Assembly (NCBI GenBank): GCA_947502835.1
Contig: CANNBJ010000001.1
Location: 248,001 to 312,000, forward strand
Source: Bdellovibrionales bacterium
Lineage (GTDB): Bacteria; Bdellovibrionota; UBA1018; CAIMNF01
DNA length: 64,000 bases
Direction of reading: 5' to 3'
Shown here in pieces: positions 24,473-31,292 of the stretch. Numbering within the stretch: position 1 is the first letter of the stretch; each line of letters opens with the position of its first letter. Made by a program: the position numbers and the translations under genes. Under the pieces are notes generated by a model. That model was not told the DNA's origin and made no database searches. It saw nothing but the letters and a program-made list of their open reading frames with translations.

Positions 24473-25465
24473 ATGAGCGGTTCCTGGATTGCCAAGCCCC
24501 TGGGTTCACTCGGTGCGGAAGAGCGCGCGATGTATCGTGCGCTGTATCGTCCTGATTTTCCGCTGAGTCAGAGTCTTGAGTGGGGCCATGCCTTTTCTGC
24601 GCCGGATCGACATCCGTTTGTGGTGTTCTCTCCCGAGCGAAAGGCGGCTTCCCTCTTTGCGGTTTCCGGGGACGGAACTGAAGCCGAGTGTGTGAACGGT
24701 CCGGTATTGGACTGGGAGAGAATCCGCGATCCCCGCGGATTGAATGAACAGATCAGCATGTCGGTGTTTGCCCTTCATCAAGCCAAGCCCGGCCTTCGAT
24801 CCGTTCGGCTCAGGCCCCGGCTCGGACTTCCGGAGTTCGAGTTTCTCCGGGAGCATCTTGCGTTCCCTCTTGACCGGGTGGACAACGCGCGAACCATGGT
24901 TCTGGATCTTGCGGACTCCGTGGATGGGCAATGGAGGAGTCTTCCTTCCCGGATCCGGAGCGAGATCAAAAGGGCTCATCGGCACGGTGTCCGGGTGGAG
25001 TTGGTTTCCGCTGTGGAGGCGATCGATGATTTTTGGGCAAAAACCCGTGCCTTTTATCATTCGAGGGGACTGCCGATTCCGGAGCGGGACTGGATCCACG
25101 GGTTGCTGTCCGGGAAGGGGGACCGGGGGATCGAGTCAGATGTGATCACGGCGTTCCATGAAAAAAGCGGAAGTGAGGCATCCCTCCTGCTCCTCAGGTT
25201 TGGTGGAGTCGGAATCTATTTTTTTGCCCATGAAAGTCGTGGTCTGGAGTGTCCGAATCTCAGTTTGAATGTGTCCGCCCAATGGGAGGCCATGAAAGCA
25301 TGCATGGGATCGGGCCTCCGTCATTATGATTTGAACGGGATTCTCCCGCCAAAGCACGGGGAGGGTGGGGTGGATCCGTATCAGGGAGTGGACTTCTACA
25401 AGCGCAGATTCAAGGGGCGCGAAGTGGAGTACTGCAATCCGCTCATCCGTTTTGAAGCCACCTAG
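24473..25465 (+). CDS. FemAB-like GNAT-fold transferase
   Basis: A 330-residue protein with the double-GNAT architecture of the FemAB/FemXAB family: a first half (about 1-150) ending in a strand-rich RSVRLRPRLGL segment, a helix-loop with LPSRIRSEIKRAHRHGV at about 163-179 (the WxxxHxxxRxxIRKAxxxG-like region of FemAB), and a second GNAT half with the C-terminal GVDPYQGVDFYKRRFKG signature. Gram-negative members are annotated as peptidoglycan-bridge or exopolysaccharide aminoacyl transferases. The substrate here is unknown. No Shine-Dalgarno is seen; TACCAT ends 6 nt before the ATG. Its end overlaps the convergent oxidoreductase by 23 nt. Confidence 0.8.
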   Translation: MSGSWIAKPLGSLGAEERAMYRALYRPDFPLSQSLEWGHAFSAPDRHPFVVFSPERKAASLFAVSGDGTEAECVNGPVLDWERIRDPRGLNEQISMSVFALHQAKPGLRSVRLRPRLGLPEFEFLREHLAFPLDRVDNARTMVLDLADSVDGQWRSLPSRIRSEIKRAHRHGVRVELVSAVEAIDDFWAKTRAFYHSRGLPIPERDWIHGLLSGKGDRGIESDVITAFHEKSGSEASLLLLRFGGVGIYFFAHESRGLECPNLSLNVSAQWEAMKACMGSGLRHYDLNGILPPKHGEGGVDPYQGVDFYKRRFKGREVEYCNPLIRFEAT

Positions 25466-26330
25466 AAAGCGCAAGAGCGGATCGGATGGAACGCTCGATT
25501 CCGGGCGAGTCCTCTTGGATTGAGAATGCGTCTCCGGCGAGGTAGAGGGCGGGAGCCTCCGTGATTTTTTCAAAGGATGACGGAACCGAGGATTCCGGCC
25601 TGGAATACCGCCATTTCTTGATTTCAATGGATCCTGAAAAATCAGGCCACCTTCGCTGAAGGGTCTCGCGGGCGAGATTCAGCAAGGAATCCTCTGAAAG
25701 TTCGAAATGGGTCTTGCTCCATGCAGGCGAGAAAGTGACCGTCCACGCGGGAGCCGCCGAGATCCCCTTCCTTTGCTCGTTGGCAAGAGTCAGCAGTTCG
25801 GAATCCTGAAAGCGGACGAGTGAAGCCTCTTCGTGGATCCCCGAGCCCTGAAGGAGTGCGACCACCGCCATTTCGTAGTGCAGGGAGAGGAGGCTTTCTG
25901 GAAATCGAATCGCATTTCCTTGCAGGAGTTCCAGAGCTTGGGGCAGGGGTGCCGTGAGGATCAGGTTCCTTGTTTCATGGGTCTTCCCCTCATCGGTCGT
26001 CAGAATCCAGCGAGAAGAGTCGCGAGTGAGGCGCGAGACACGTTGGTTTTTTTCCACCCTGAGGCCAAGGGAGAGGTGCTTGGCGAGGGAGGTGGCCCCT
26101 TCAAACAAGAAATCTCCACTCGAGATGCCGAGCAATGCGAGAGTGTGCGGTGGAATCTCCGGGGTTCCGTGGTCAAAACGCGTGGATTCTCCCCTTCGCG
26201 TGGCAAGGCGACCGCCGAGGCCTTTCGACTTTTCCAGCAAAACCACGGAATCCGCTCCGAATGTGGCGCTTAATTCACGCCCAAGCGTCAGTCCCGCGAT
26301 TCCGGCTCCAATGATCAAGAACTCAGTCAT
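25443..26330 (-). CDS. FAD-dependent amine oxidase/renalase-like oxidoreductase
   Basis: A 295-residue flavoprotein. The N-terminal Rossmann loop is FLIIGAGIAGLTLG (4-17), followed by the VVLLEKSKGLGGRLATRR segment (30-47) that binds the ADP ribose, a pattern typical of renalase-like NAD(P)/FAD-dependent oxidoreductases. The C-terminal FAD-binding strand is LYLAGDAF near residue 262. The substrate is unknown and no partner genes identify a pathway. The ATG at 26330 is preferred to a frame start 53 codons upstream, because that extension would run across the sigma-28 promoter of the flagellin gene. It is divergent from flagellin. Confidence 0.82.
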   Translation of the reverse strand: MTEFLIIGAGIAGLTLGRELSATFGADSVVLLEKSKGLGGRLATRRGESTRFDHGTPEIPPHTLALLGISSGDFLFEGATSLAKHLSLGLRVEKNQRVSRLTRDSSRWILTTDEGKTHETRNLILTAPLPQALELLQGNAIRFPESLLSLHYEMAVVALLQGSGIHEEASLVRFQDSELLTLANEQRKGISAAPAWTVTFSPAWSKTHFELSEDSLLNLARETLQRRWPDFSGSIEIKKWRYSRPESSVPSSFEKITEAPALYLAGDAFSIQEDSPGIERSIRSALALSRWLQNG

Positions 26331-26388
26331 GGCTTGGCAGTCTTCTGAGGAGTCAATCTTTTGGCAAGAAAAAAGTGTAACTTTTTGC

Positions 26389-26415
26389 TCAAGATTAGTT
26401 TTTCTTGACCGATAT
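26389..26415 (+). promoter_or_regulatory. Sigma-28 (FliA) promoter of the flagellin gene
   Basis: TCAAGATT (26389-26396) and ACCGATAT (26408-26415) are separated by 11 nt. The FliA consensus is TAAAGTTT-N11-GCCGATAA, so each half matches 6 of 8. The predicted leader is about 105 nt. The FliA promoter sits at the right place for a class-3 flagellar gene. Confidence 0.75.
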
Positions 26416-26527
26416 GCTCCAGTGTAAGCAGTTTGACTGACTAAAAAAGTCAAGCAGGGGGCTGAGGATGGCGCCCCAAGAACGCTCAAGGGTGGCTTAC
26501 CCCGAGGGTACTGATAAGGAGAACATT

Positions 26528-27361
26528 ATGGGACTTAGAATCAACACAAACGTACAGTCGATGGTAGCGCAACGGAACCTTGGAACGGCAAGCCTGAGCC
26601 AAAGCCACAGTCTTGAAAAGATCGCATCCGGTACCCGGATTGCCCGTGCAGCGGACGACTCCGCAGGACTCTCGATTGCTTCCAAGATGGGCGCGGACAT
26701 CCGCTCCCTGCGTCAGGCAAACCGCAACGCAAATGACGGAATTTCGATGGTGCAGGTGGCGGAAGGCGGAATGAACGAAGTGGGATCCATTCTGACCCGT
26801 TTCCGGGAACTGTCGATCCAGGCAGCATCCGACACCATTGGTGACAAGGAACGCGGCTTCATCAACAAGGAAATGGTCCAACTCCGCTCTGAAATCGATC
26901 GGATCTCCCAAACCACCGAATTCAACGGTCACAAGCTCCTGAATGGAGATGGAAAGAGTCTTGAAATCCAAGTGGGACTCCACAATTCTCCCGAGCTCGA
27001 CCGCTTCCACTTCGATACCCAAAAATTGAATATCAGCACCGCGGCACTCGGAGTCGCCGATGTGAACACCGCTTCGAAGGAAGAAGCACAAGCGAACCTC
27101 GCAAAAATCGACAGCGCGATCACACGACTCTCGGAAAACCGCGCTGAAGTGGGCGCACTCCAGAACCGCCTCGGGTCCTCGGTCACGAACCTTGGCATCT
27201 ACGAAGAAAACCTTTCTGCAGCAAAAAGCCGGATCTATGATGTCGATGTGGCAAGCGAGAGCTCGGAGCTCACCCGCACCAACATCCTGGCGCAAGCTGG
27301 AACCGCTGTTCTCAGTCAGGCGAATAGCAACGCACAAGGCGCACTGAAGCTCCTCGGCTAA
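26528..27361 (+). CDS. fliC: Flagellin
   Basis: A 277-residue flagellin with the conserved N-terminal domain (MGLRINTNVQSMVAQRNL ... IARAADDSAGLSIASKM, residues 1-60) and C-terminal domain (ENLSAAKSRIYDVDVASES ... QANSNAQGALKLLG) that form the filament core. Only a short linker lies between, so the variable outer D2/D3 domains are absent, as in the compact flagellins of Bdellovibrio-like bacteria. It is exported by the flagellar type III apparatus. The ATG at 26528 has AAGGAG at 26516-26521. A sigma-28 promoter lies upstream and a terminator follows, so it is a single-gene unit. No other flagellar structural gene is in the window. Confidence 0.96.
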   Translation: MGLRINTNVQSMVAQRNLGTASLSQSHSLEKIASGTRIARAADDSAGLSIASKMGADIRSLRQANRNANDGISMVQVAEGGMNEVGSILTRFRELSIQAASDTIGDKERGFINKEMVQLRSEIDRISQTTEFNGHKLLNGDGKSLEIQVGLHNSPELDRFHFDTQKLNISTAALGVADVNTASKEEAQANLAKIDSAITRLSENRAEVGALQNRLGSSVTNLGIYEENLSAAKSRIYDVDVASESSELTRTNILAQAGTAVLSQANSNAQGALKLLG

Positions 27362-27388
27362 GCCGAATCGTCTCCTTATCATGGGAAA

Positions 27389-27426
27389 GGGAGTGGAATC
27401 CTCAGGATTTCACTCCCTCTTTTTTG
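27389..27426 (+). terminator. Rho-independent terminator of the flagellin gene
   Basis: A 13-bp stem (27389-27401 with 27405-27417, one G-T pair) with a TCA loop is followed by TCTTTTTTG (27418-27426), 27 nt after the flagellin stop. Confidence 0.95.
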
Positions 27427-27462
27427 TTTTCGGCGGCCCGAAGTTTCATTAGGATAGGGGGC

Positions 27463-28167
27463 ATGACAAACAAAACACAATCCTTGATTTCAAAGTCCTT
27501 GTTCGCTGTTTCACTTTTTCTTGGCGCGGCCTCGTCTTTTGCGTCGGAGGATCCGAAGCCGGCCAATGATACCCGCTATTCCAATTGGGAGTTCATTGCC
27601 GATGCAGATGGCGTGAAAACATTCCGCCGGGATGCCGAAGATGGAGCGGTGGGTTTTCGCGGTGAGGCACTCATGAATCTCCCGATGGAAAAGATCGCGA
27701 CACTTCTTGCTGATATGGAGAGCCGCAAGAAATGGATGGATGAAGTCGTGGAAGCAAGGCGCATTCGCCTCACCTCTCTCTTTGACCGTGTGGAATACAA
27801 CCATACTGCCGTACCCTGGCCGTTCCAGAACCGTGACTTCGTTTATTTCGCAAAGGTGGAACTCGATAAAAAAGATCGTACGATGATCATTACGATGAAG
27901 TCGGTCGAAGATCCTGAGAATCCGCCAAGATCCGGTATTGTTCGCGGAAAAATGCTTGAGAGCCGCTACTACCTGCATGAAACCGAAAAAGGCAAGACCA
28001 CCTTCATCACGGTCGAAATCATGGTCGACCCGATGGGGGCGATTCCCAAGTGGCTTGCGCGCCTGAAGCAAAAGAAGTGGCCACGCAACACCCTTACCGG
28101 ACTTCGAAACTATCTTGAGAAGAACGACGTGGTGGTGCCCGCGGAATTCAAGCTTCTCGATAAATAA
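27463..28167 (+). CDS. Exported START-domain lipid-binding protein
   Basis: A 234-residue protein with a signal peptide (about residues 8-27, cleavage near SFASED). The mature part is a START fold: SNWEFIADADGVKTFRR begins the domain, then an MESRKKWMD helix and the FQNRDFVYFAKVEL strand, and the C-terminal helix WPRNTLTGLRNYL closes the lipid cavity. START proteins carry lipids or sterol-like molecules. Being exported, it should act in the periplasm. The ATG at 27463 has AGGATAGGGGG just before it. The gene is bracketed by two terminators and is therefore its own transcript. Its ligand is unknown. Confidence 0.85.
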   Translation: MTNKTQSLISKSLFAVSLFLGAASSFASEDPKPANDTRYSNWEFIADADGVKTFRRDAEDGAVGFRGEALMNLPMEKIATLLADMESRKKWMDEVVEARRIRLTSLFDRVEYNHTAVPWPFQNRDFVYFAKVELDKKDRTMIITMKSVEDPENPPRSGIVRGKMLESRYYLHETEKGKTTFITVEIMVDPMGAIPKWLARLKQKKWPRNTLTGLRNYLEKNDVVVPAEFKLLDK

Positions 28168-28197
28168 GGTTCGTTGATCACACAAGAGGAACGCCTG

Positions 28198-28234
28198 CGG
28201 GGCTCCTGATTTTTCAGGGGCCCCGTTTCTTTTT
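28198..28234 (+). terminator. Rho-independent terminator after the START gene
   Basis: CGGGGCTCCTGA (28198-28209) pairs with TCAGGGGCCCCG (28214-28225), one G-T pair, around a TTTT loop; tail TTTCTTTTT (28226-28234). Confidence 0.95.
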
Positions 28235-28285
28235 GTTGATTCCGTTTTTGCAAAACCCTATCTTCGGCTCCGGGAGAAATTGCGG

Positions 28286-29401
28286 ATGAAGGGATGGATC
28301 ATTTGGACCGTTGCCATGATTGCTTTGGGGTTTTGCGGAAACGCATTTTCCGGACCAAGGGTGGATCCCTCAAGCCGCGGAGTTTTTGTAGAAAATCGCG
28401 AAGGCAAATTCTTCAGGATCACCCGGTCCCGCTTTGGCGGTTATGAGTTGAATCCAATCCAGCTCACCAAAGCCCACGCCACCCCGGGCGGCCTCACCCT
28501 GTATCCCGCGAGTCTGAATGAAACCTACCACAATGTCTTTGAATACAATCCCGTAAGCGGAGAGTATCTCGGCCCGGCAGGACTCCAATCCGTGTGGGAT
28601 GGGCAAATCCGTACCTACAAAGTGGCGTTTACCAACGGGTTTGAGAGAAGGCCTGTGATGGAGCTTCGGGCTCCCGTCATTCTGGAGAATCTTACCGGCG
28701 CAGTTTCGGACCTCAGTCGAAATGTTTTCTGGATCCAGGAAACCATGGCTCATGGGATTCGAATGTTTCACGATCATGCGGAGCTGAACAAGGTTCCTCT
28801 GAATGAGTTGATTTTCGGTGAGAAGATCCTGAAAGTTCTCCCGTCTGAAACCGGCGAAGGGGTCCTTGTCCTCCTCGAATCGGGCCAGGCTCTCCATGTC
28901 AGGGTGAGAGACAATTTTGCACTCGATGTCCGTCGGATCAATCGACTTTCCGAGTTCAGGGTCTTTGATCTTGAAGTGGGACCTCTTGCCAAGGATCCCT
29001 TTCGCTTCTCAACCGTTCTTTTTGGCATGAATGCCGGGGATGGAGTTGCAGGAGTTCGGGTGCTCGAGGATCGAAAGCTTGTTCCTGTGCCGCTTCGCTA
29101 CCTTGATCCCATGAACCGGGTTCATGAGTTCAGTTTTGTGATTTCCCTTACCGGGAACATTCATGATGTTCCTCTTGAGAGGCTGGTGGATCGACACCCC
29201 TCCGAACTCAATCGCCTGAACCAGGCGAATTTTGAACTGCGGCAGGATGAGATCCGGTTGAGGCTGCAAACCTCAAACTCGGACGAGCCCTTAAAAGAGA
29301 AAATCATGAGAAAAGTCATGCTTGACCCGAATGTTCCCGGGCTTTGCCGGTTTTATCTTCTTCCGAATTACGGACTCAGTCCCGATTTGTATCTGAATTG
29401 A
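28286..29401 (+). CDS. Putative exported protein of unknown function
   Basis: A 371-residue protein that I do not recognise. It has an N-terminal signal peptide (hydrophobic about residues 5-20, likely cut after NAFS). The mature region is beta-rich with few cysteines and no recognisable catalytic motif; the spaced short strands suggest a beta-propeller or solenoid, but this is a guess. The ATG at 28286 follows GGGAGA 8-13 nt upstream; the TTG two codons earlier is the alternative. It lies between the START terminator and the arsC promoter (which overlaps its stop codon), so it is probably monocistronic. Confidence 0.7.
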   Translation: MKGWIIWTVAMIALGFCGNAFSGPRVDPSSRGVFVENREGKFFRITRSRFGGYELNPIQLTKAHATPGGLTLYPASLNETYHNVFEYNPVSGEYLGPAGLQSVWDGQIRTYKVAFTNGFERRPVMELRAPVILENLTGAVSDLSRNVFWIQETMAHGIRMFHDHAELNKVPLNELIFGEKILKVLPSETGEGVLVLLESGQALHVRVRDNFALDVRRINRLSEFRVFDLEVGPLAKDPFRFSTVLFGMNAGDGVAGVRVLEDRKLVPVPLRYLDPMNRVHEFSFVISLTGNIHDVPLERLVDRHPSELNRLNQANFELRQDEIRLRLQTSNSDEPLKEKIMRKVMLDPNVPGLCRFYLLPNYGLSPDLYLN

Positions 29402-29426
29402 CGCCTGCTCGATCTGCGGATAGATC
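29398..29426 (+). promoter_or_regulatory. Promoter of arsC, leaderless type
   Basis: TTGACG (29398-29403) and TAGATC (29421-29426) are 17 nt apart. The arsC ATG begins 6 nt after the -10 box. The -35 box overlaps the stop of the preceding gene. Confidence 0.55.
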
Positions 29427-29432
29427 TACTGC

Positions 29433-29864
29433 ATGAAGAAAAGGCTGTTGTTTCTCTGTACCGGAAACTCCTGTCGCTCCCAGATGGCAGAAGGATTCGC
29501 ACGTGCGTTTCTTTCGGATCTTTATGAGGTGGAATCCGCAGGGACCCAAAAGCATGGAATGAATGCACGTGCGGTCCGGGTGATGCAGGAGGTGGGGATT
29601 GATATGACCTCCCACCGCTCAAAGACCATCGATGAGCTTCCTGATTCACTCTTTGAGTGTGTGATCACCGTGTGTGACTCGGCAAAAGAGGCATGTCCCG
29701 TTCTGCCGGGGTCTCGCATCCTCCATATGGGATTTCAGGATCCGCCTTCGATCACCCGTGGCTGGAGTGATGAGGATGCGATTTTGGATGTGTATCGGCG
29801 GGTTCGGAATGAGATCCGGGAGGGCGTATTGAGTTTGCCTGCGCGCTTGGGGGATTTGAAGTGA
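29433..29864 (+). CDS. arsC: Arsenate reductase, thioredoxin-coupled LMW-phosphatase type
   Basis: A 143-residue protein with the low-molecular-weight phosphatase loop CTGNSCR (Cys9-x5-Arg15) and a second pair, Cys81 and Cys88 (CDSAKEAC). The three-cysteine set 9/81/88 matches the Cys10-Cys82-Cys89 relay of thioredoxin-linked ArsC, and distinguishes it from a plain tyrosine phosphatase. It reduces arsenate to arsenite. The TGA stop of arsC overlaps the GTG start of the downstream aquaporin gene. Together they resemble the arsC-aqpS arrangement. No ArsR repressor or ArsB pump is seen nearby. The ATG has no Shine-Dalgarno and a promoter ends 6 nt before it. Confidence 0.9.
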   Translation: MKKRLLFLCTGNSCRSQMAEGFARAFLSDLYEVESAGTQKHGMNARAVRVMQEVGIDMTSHRSKTIDELPDSLFECVITVCDSAKEACPVLPGSRILHMGFQDPPSITRGWSDEDAILDVYRRVRNEIREGVLSLPARLGDLK

Positions 29865-30511
29865 AGGTCAGGATCTGGTCCGAGTTTTTCGGGTCTTTTT
29901 TTCTGTTGATGATGATTGTGGGCTCCGGAGTCATGGCAGAAAGACTTGCCTCGGGGAATGAGGCGCTCGCCTTACTCTGCAACACGATTGCGACCGGACT
30001 TGGTCTTTATGTTTTGATTCGGGTTCTGGGGCCGGTTTCGGGGGCGCATTTCAATCCCTGCGTGAGTCTGATCAAGAAACTCCGTGGAGAGATGAGAAGA
30101 GGAGAGTTTTCAGGATACCTGCTTGCACAGGTTTCGGGATCGATCCTCGGGGTTCTCGTGGTTCATTTGATGTTCGGACTTGATGTGTTTCAGATTTCCA
30201 CTCATGGGAGAGGCGGATTCAATCTTGCGATCTCGGAATTCATCGCAACTTTCGGGTTGATGTTCGTGATTTTGTTCGGCACCTCCCGAAAAGATGAGAC
30301 CCTTCCTGCTCAAGTTTCCTGTTTTGTGGCTTCCGCCTACTGGTTCACTTCTTCAACCGCGTTTTCCAATCCAGCGGTCACATTGGCCAGGACCTTCACG
30401 GATACTTTTTGCGGAATTGCACCCGGGTCGCTTGTTCCATTTTTGGTTGCGCAACTCGCAGGCGCGATCCTGGCGTTTGGTGCTTTTCGTCTCATGAACC
30501 GGAGAGACTAG
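29861..30511 (+). CDS. aqpS: Aquaglyceroporin (MIP family), AqpS-like arsenite channel candidate
   Basis: A 216-residue six-helix channel protein. The second asparagine motif is intact (FSNPAVTLARTFTDTF), but the first reads HFNPCVSL, so NPA is NPC. MIP channels conduct water, glycerol or neutral metalloids. Immediately after arsC, the likely role is passive efflux of arsenite or methylated arsenicals formed by reduction, as described for AqpS of Sinorhizobium meliloti. It starts at GTG 29861, overlapping the arsC stop by 4 nt. It converges with tonB (4-nt overlap of ends). The NPC substitution sits in the pore constriction and may change selectivity. Confidence 0.82.
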   Translation: MKVRIWSEFFGSFFLLMMIVGSGVMAERLASGNEALALLCNTIATGLGLYVLIRVLGPVSGAHFNPCVSLIKKLRGEMRRGEFSGYLLAQVSGSILGVLVVHLMFGLDVFQISTHGRGGFNLAISEFIATFGLMFVILFGTSRKDETLPAQVSCFVASAYWFTSSTAFSNPAVTLARTFTDTFCGIAPGSLVPFLVAQLAGAILAFGAFRLMNRRD

Positions 30512-31107
30512 TTCAAAGAATATTGAATCGGAAGAACCAGATCGAGTCGGGTCAATCTCAACTCAGCGGGAATGGGAGAGAGTTTCTGAACTCTCTGCAA
30601 GAGGGAGAGCGCTGCTTGATCGAGGATGCTTGATCCTGAGGACCTCATCAGTTCGATCGAGGCGAGGGTGCCGTCTGATAAAATTGAAAATCGGATCTCA
30701 GCTTGTCCCTCATGCCCAAGGGTTCTTGCCTGGGGAGGGTAGGATTTATTTCTTTCGATAAAACCACGAAGTTCGGACAAATAGGTAGTCCTTGCGGTGC
30801 CCATCGCCTGTTCAGAAACTTCCGCGGGGGGAGCGCTCACGGGTTGGATCTTTGAAAGAGAAGCTTCGGAGGGTTTTGCCGGATCAGCCGGTGCAATGGA
30901 GCGCTTGGCCTGACGAACCTGTGTTTTTGGGGATGGTTTTAAAGAGTGGAGCTCAAGAGAGAGGGGCGCTTCCAAAATGGAGCTTCTCGAGGAGAGTGTA
31001 TTCCAAAGCATGCAGGCAAGAAGACCTGCAGCCAGAGCGCCATGAATGGCAAGACTCTTTCCAAAGGGGCTGCGAAGGGATGGGAGATCAAGAAGTGCGG
31101 CACTCAT
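30508..31107 (-). CDS. tonB: TonB energy-transducing protein
   Basis: A 199-residue protein with one N-terminal inner-membrane anchor (about residues 18-35), a Pro/Ala/Lys linker (about 50-100) that spans the periplasm, and a TonB C-terminal domain with the YPPQARTLGHEGQAEIRFSI signature (about 123-142) followed by the SSGSSILDQAALSLLQRV segment. It transmits the proton-motive force to outer-membrane receptors. The ATG at 31107 is chosen because the 13 upstream codons overlap a Fur box. It follows the TonB-dependent receptor gene, 185 nt downstream on the same strand. No exbB or exbD is present, so these must lie elsewhere. Confidence 0.9.
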   Translation of the reverse strand: MSAALLDLPSLRSPFGKSLAIHGALAAGLLACMLWNTLSSRSSILEAPLSLELHSLKPSPKTQVRQAKRSIAPADPAKPSEASLSKIQPVSAPPAEVSEQAMGTARTTYLSELRGFIERNKSYPPQARTLGHEGQAEIRFSILSDGTLASIELMRSSGSSILDQAALSLLQRVQKLSPIPAELRLTRLDLVLPIQYSLN

Positions 31108-31125
31108 TCCGTGGACGATTCTAGC

Positions 31126-31144
31126 GCTAATGATAACAATTATC
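31126..31144 (-). promoter_or_regulatory. Fur box upstream of tonB
   Basis: On the minus strand the sequence GATAATTGTTATCATTAGC matches the 19-bp Fur consensus GATAATGATAATCATTATC at 15 of 19 positions. It ends 18 nt before the tonB ATG. Confidence 0.8.
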
Positions 31145-31292
31145 AATAAAGAAATTTCCGGGCAGGCTCGAGCATAGGCAGGAAAAAATTCATAATATCA
31201 AATGCTTGTCAAATCAATGGGGGGGGGTGCCACCTCAAAAACGACCACGATCAAATTGCAAGAGAGGAGGGAGAGCGTACGCGATCACCTTT

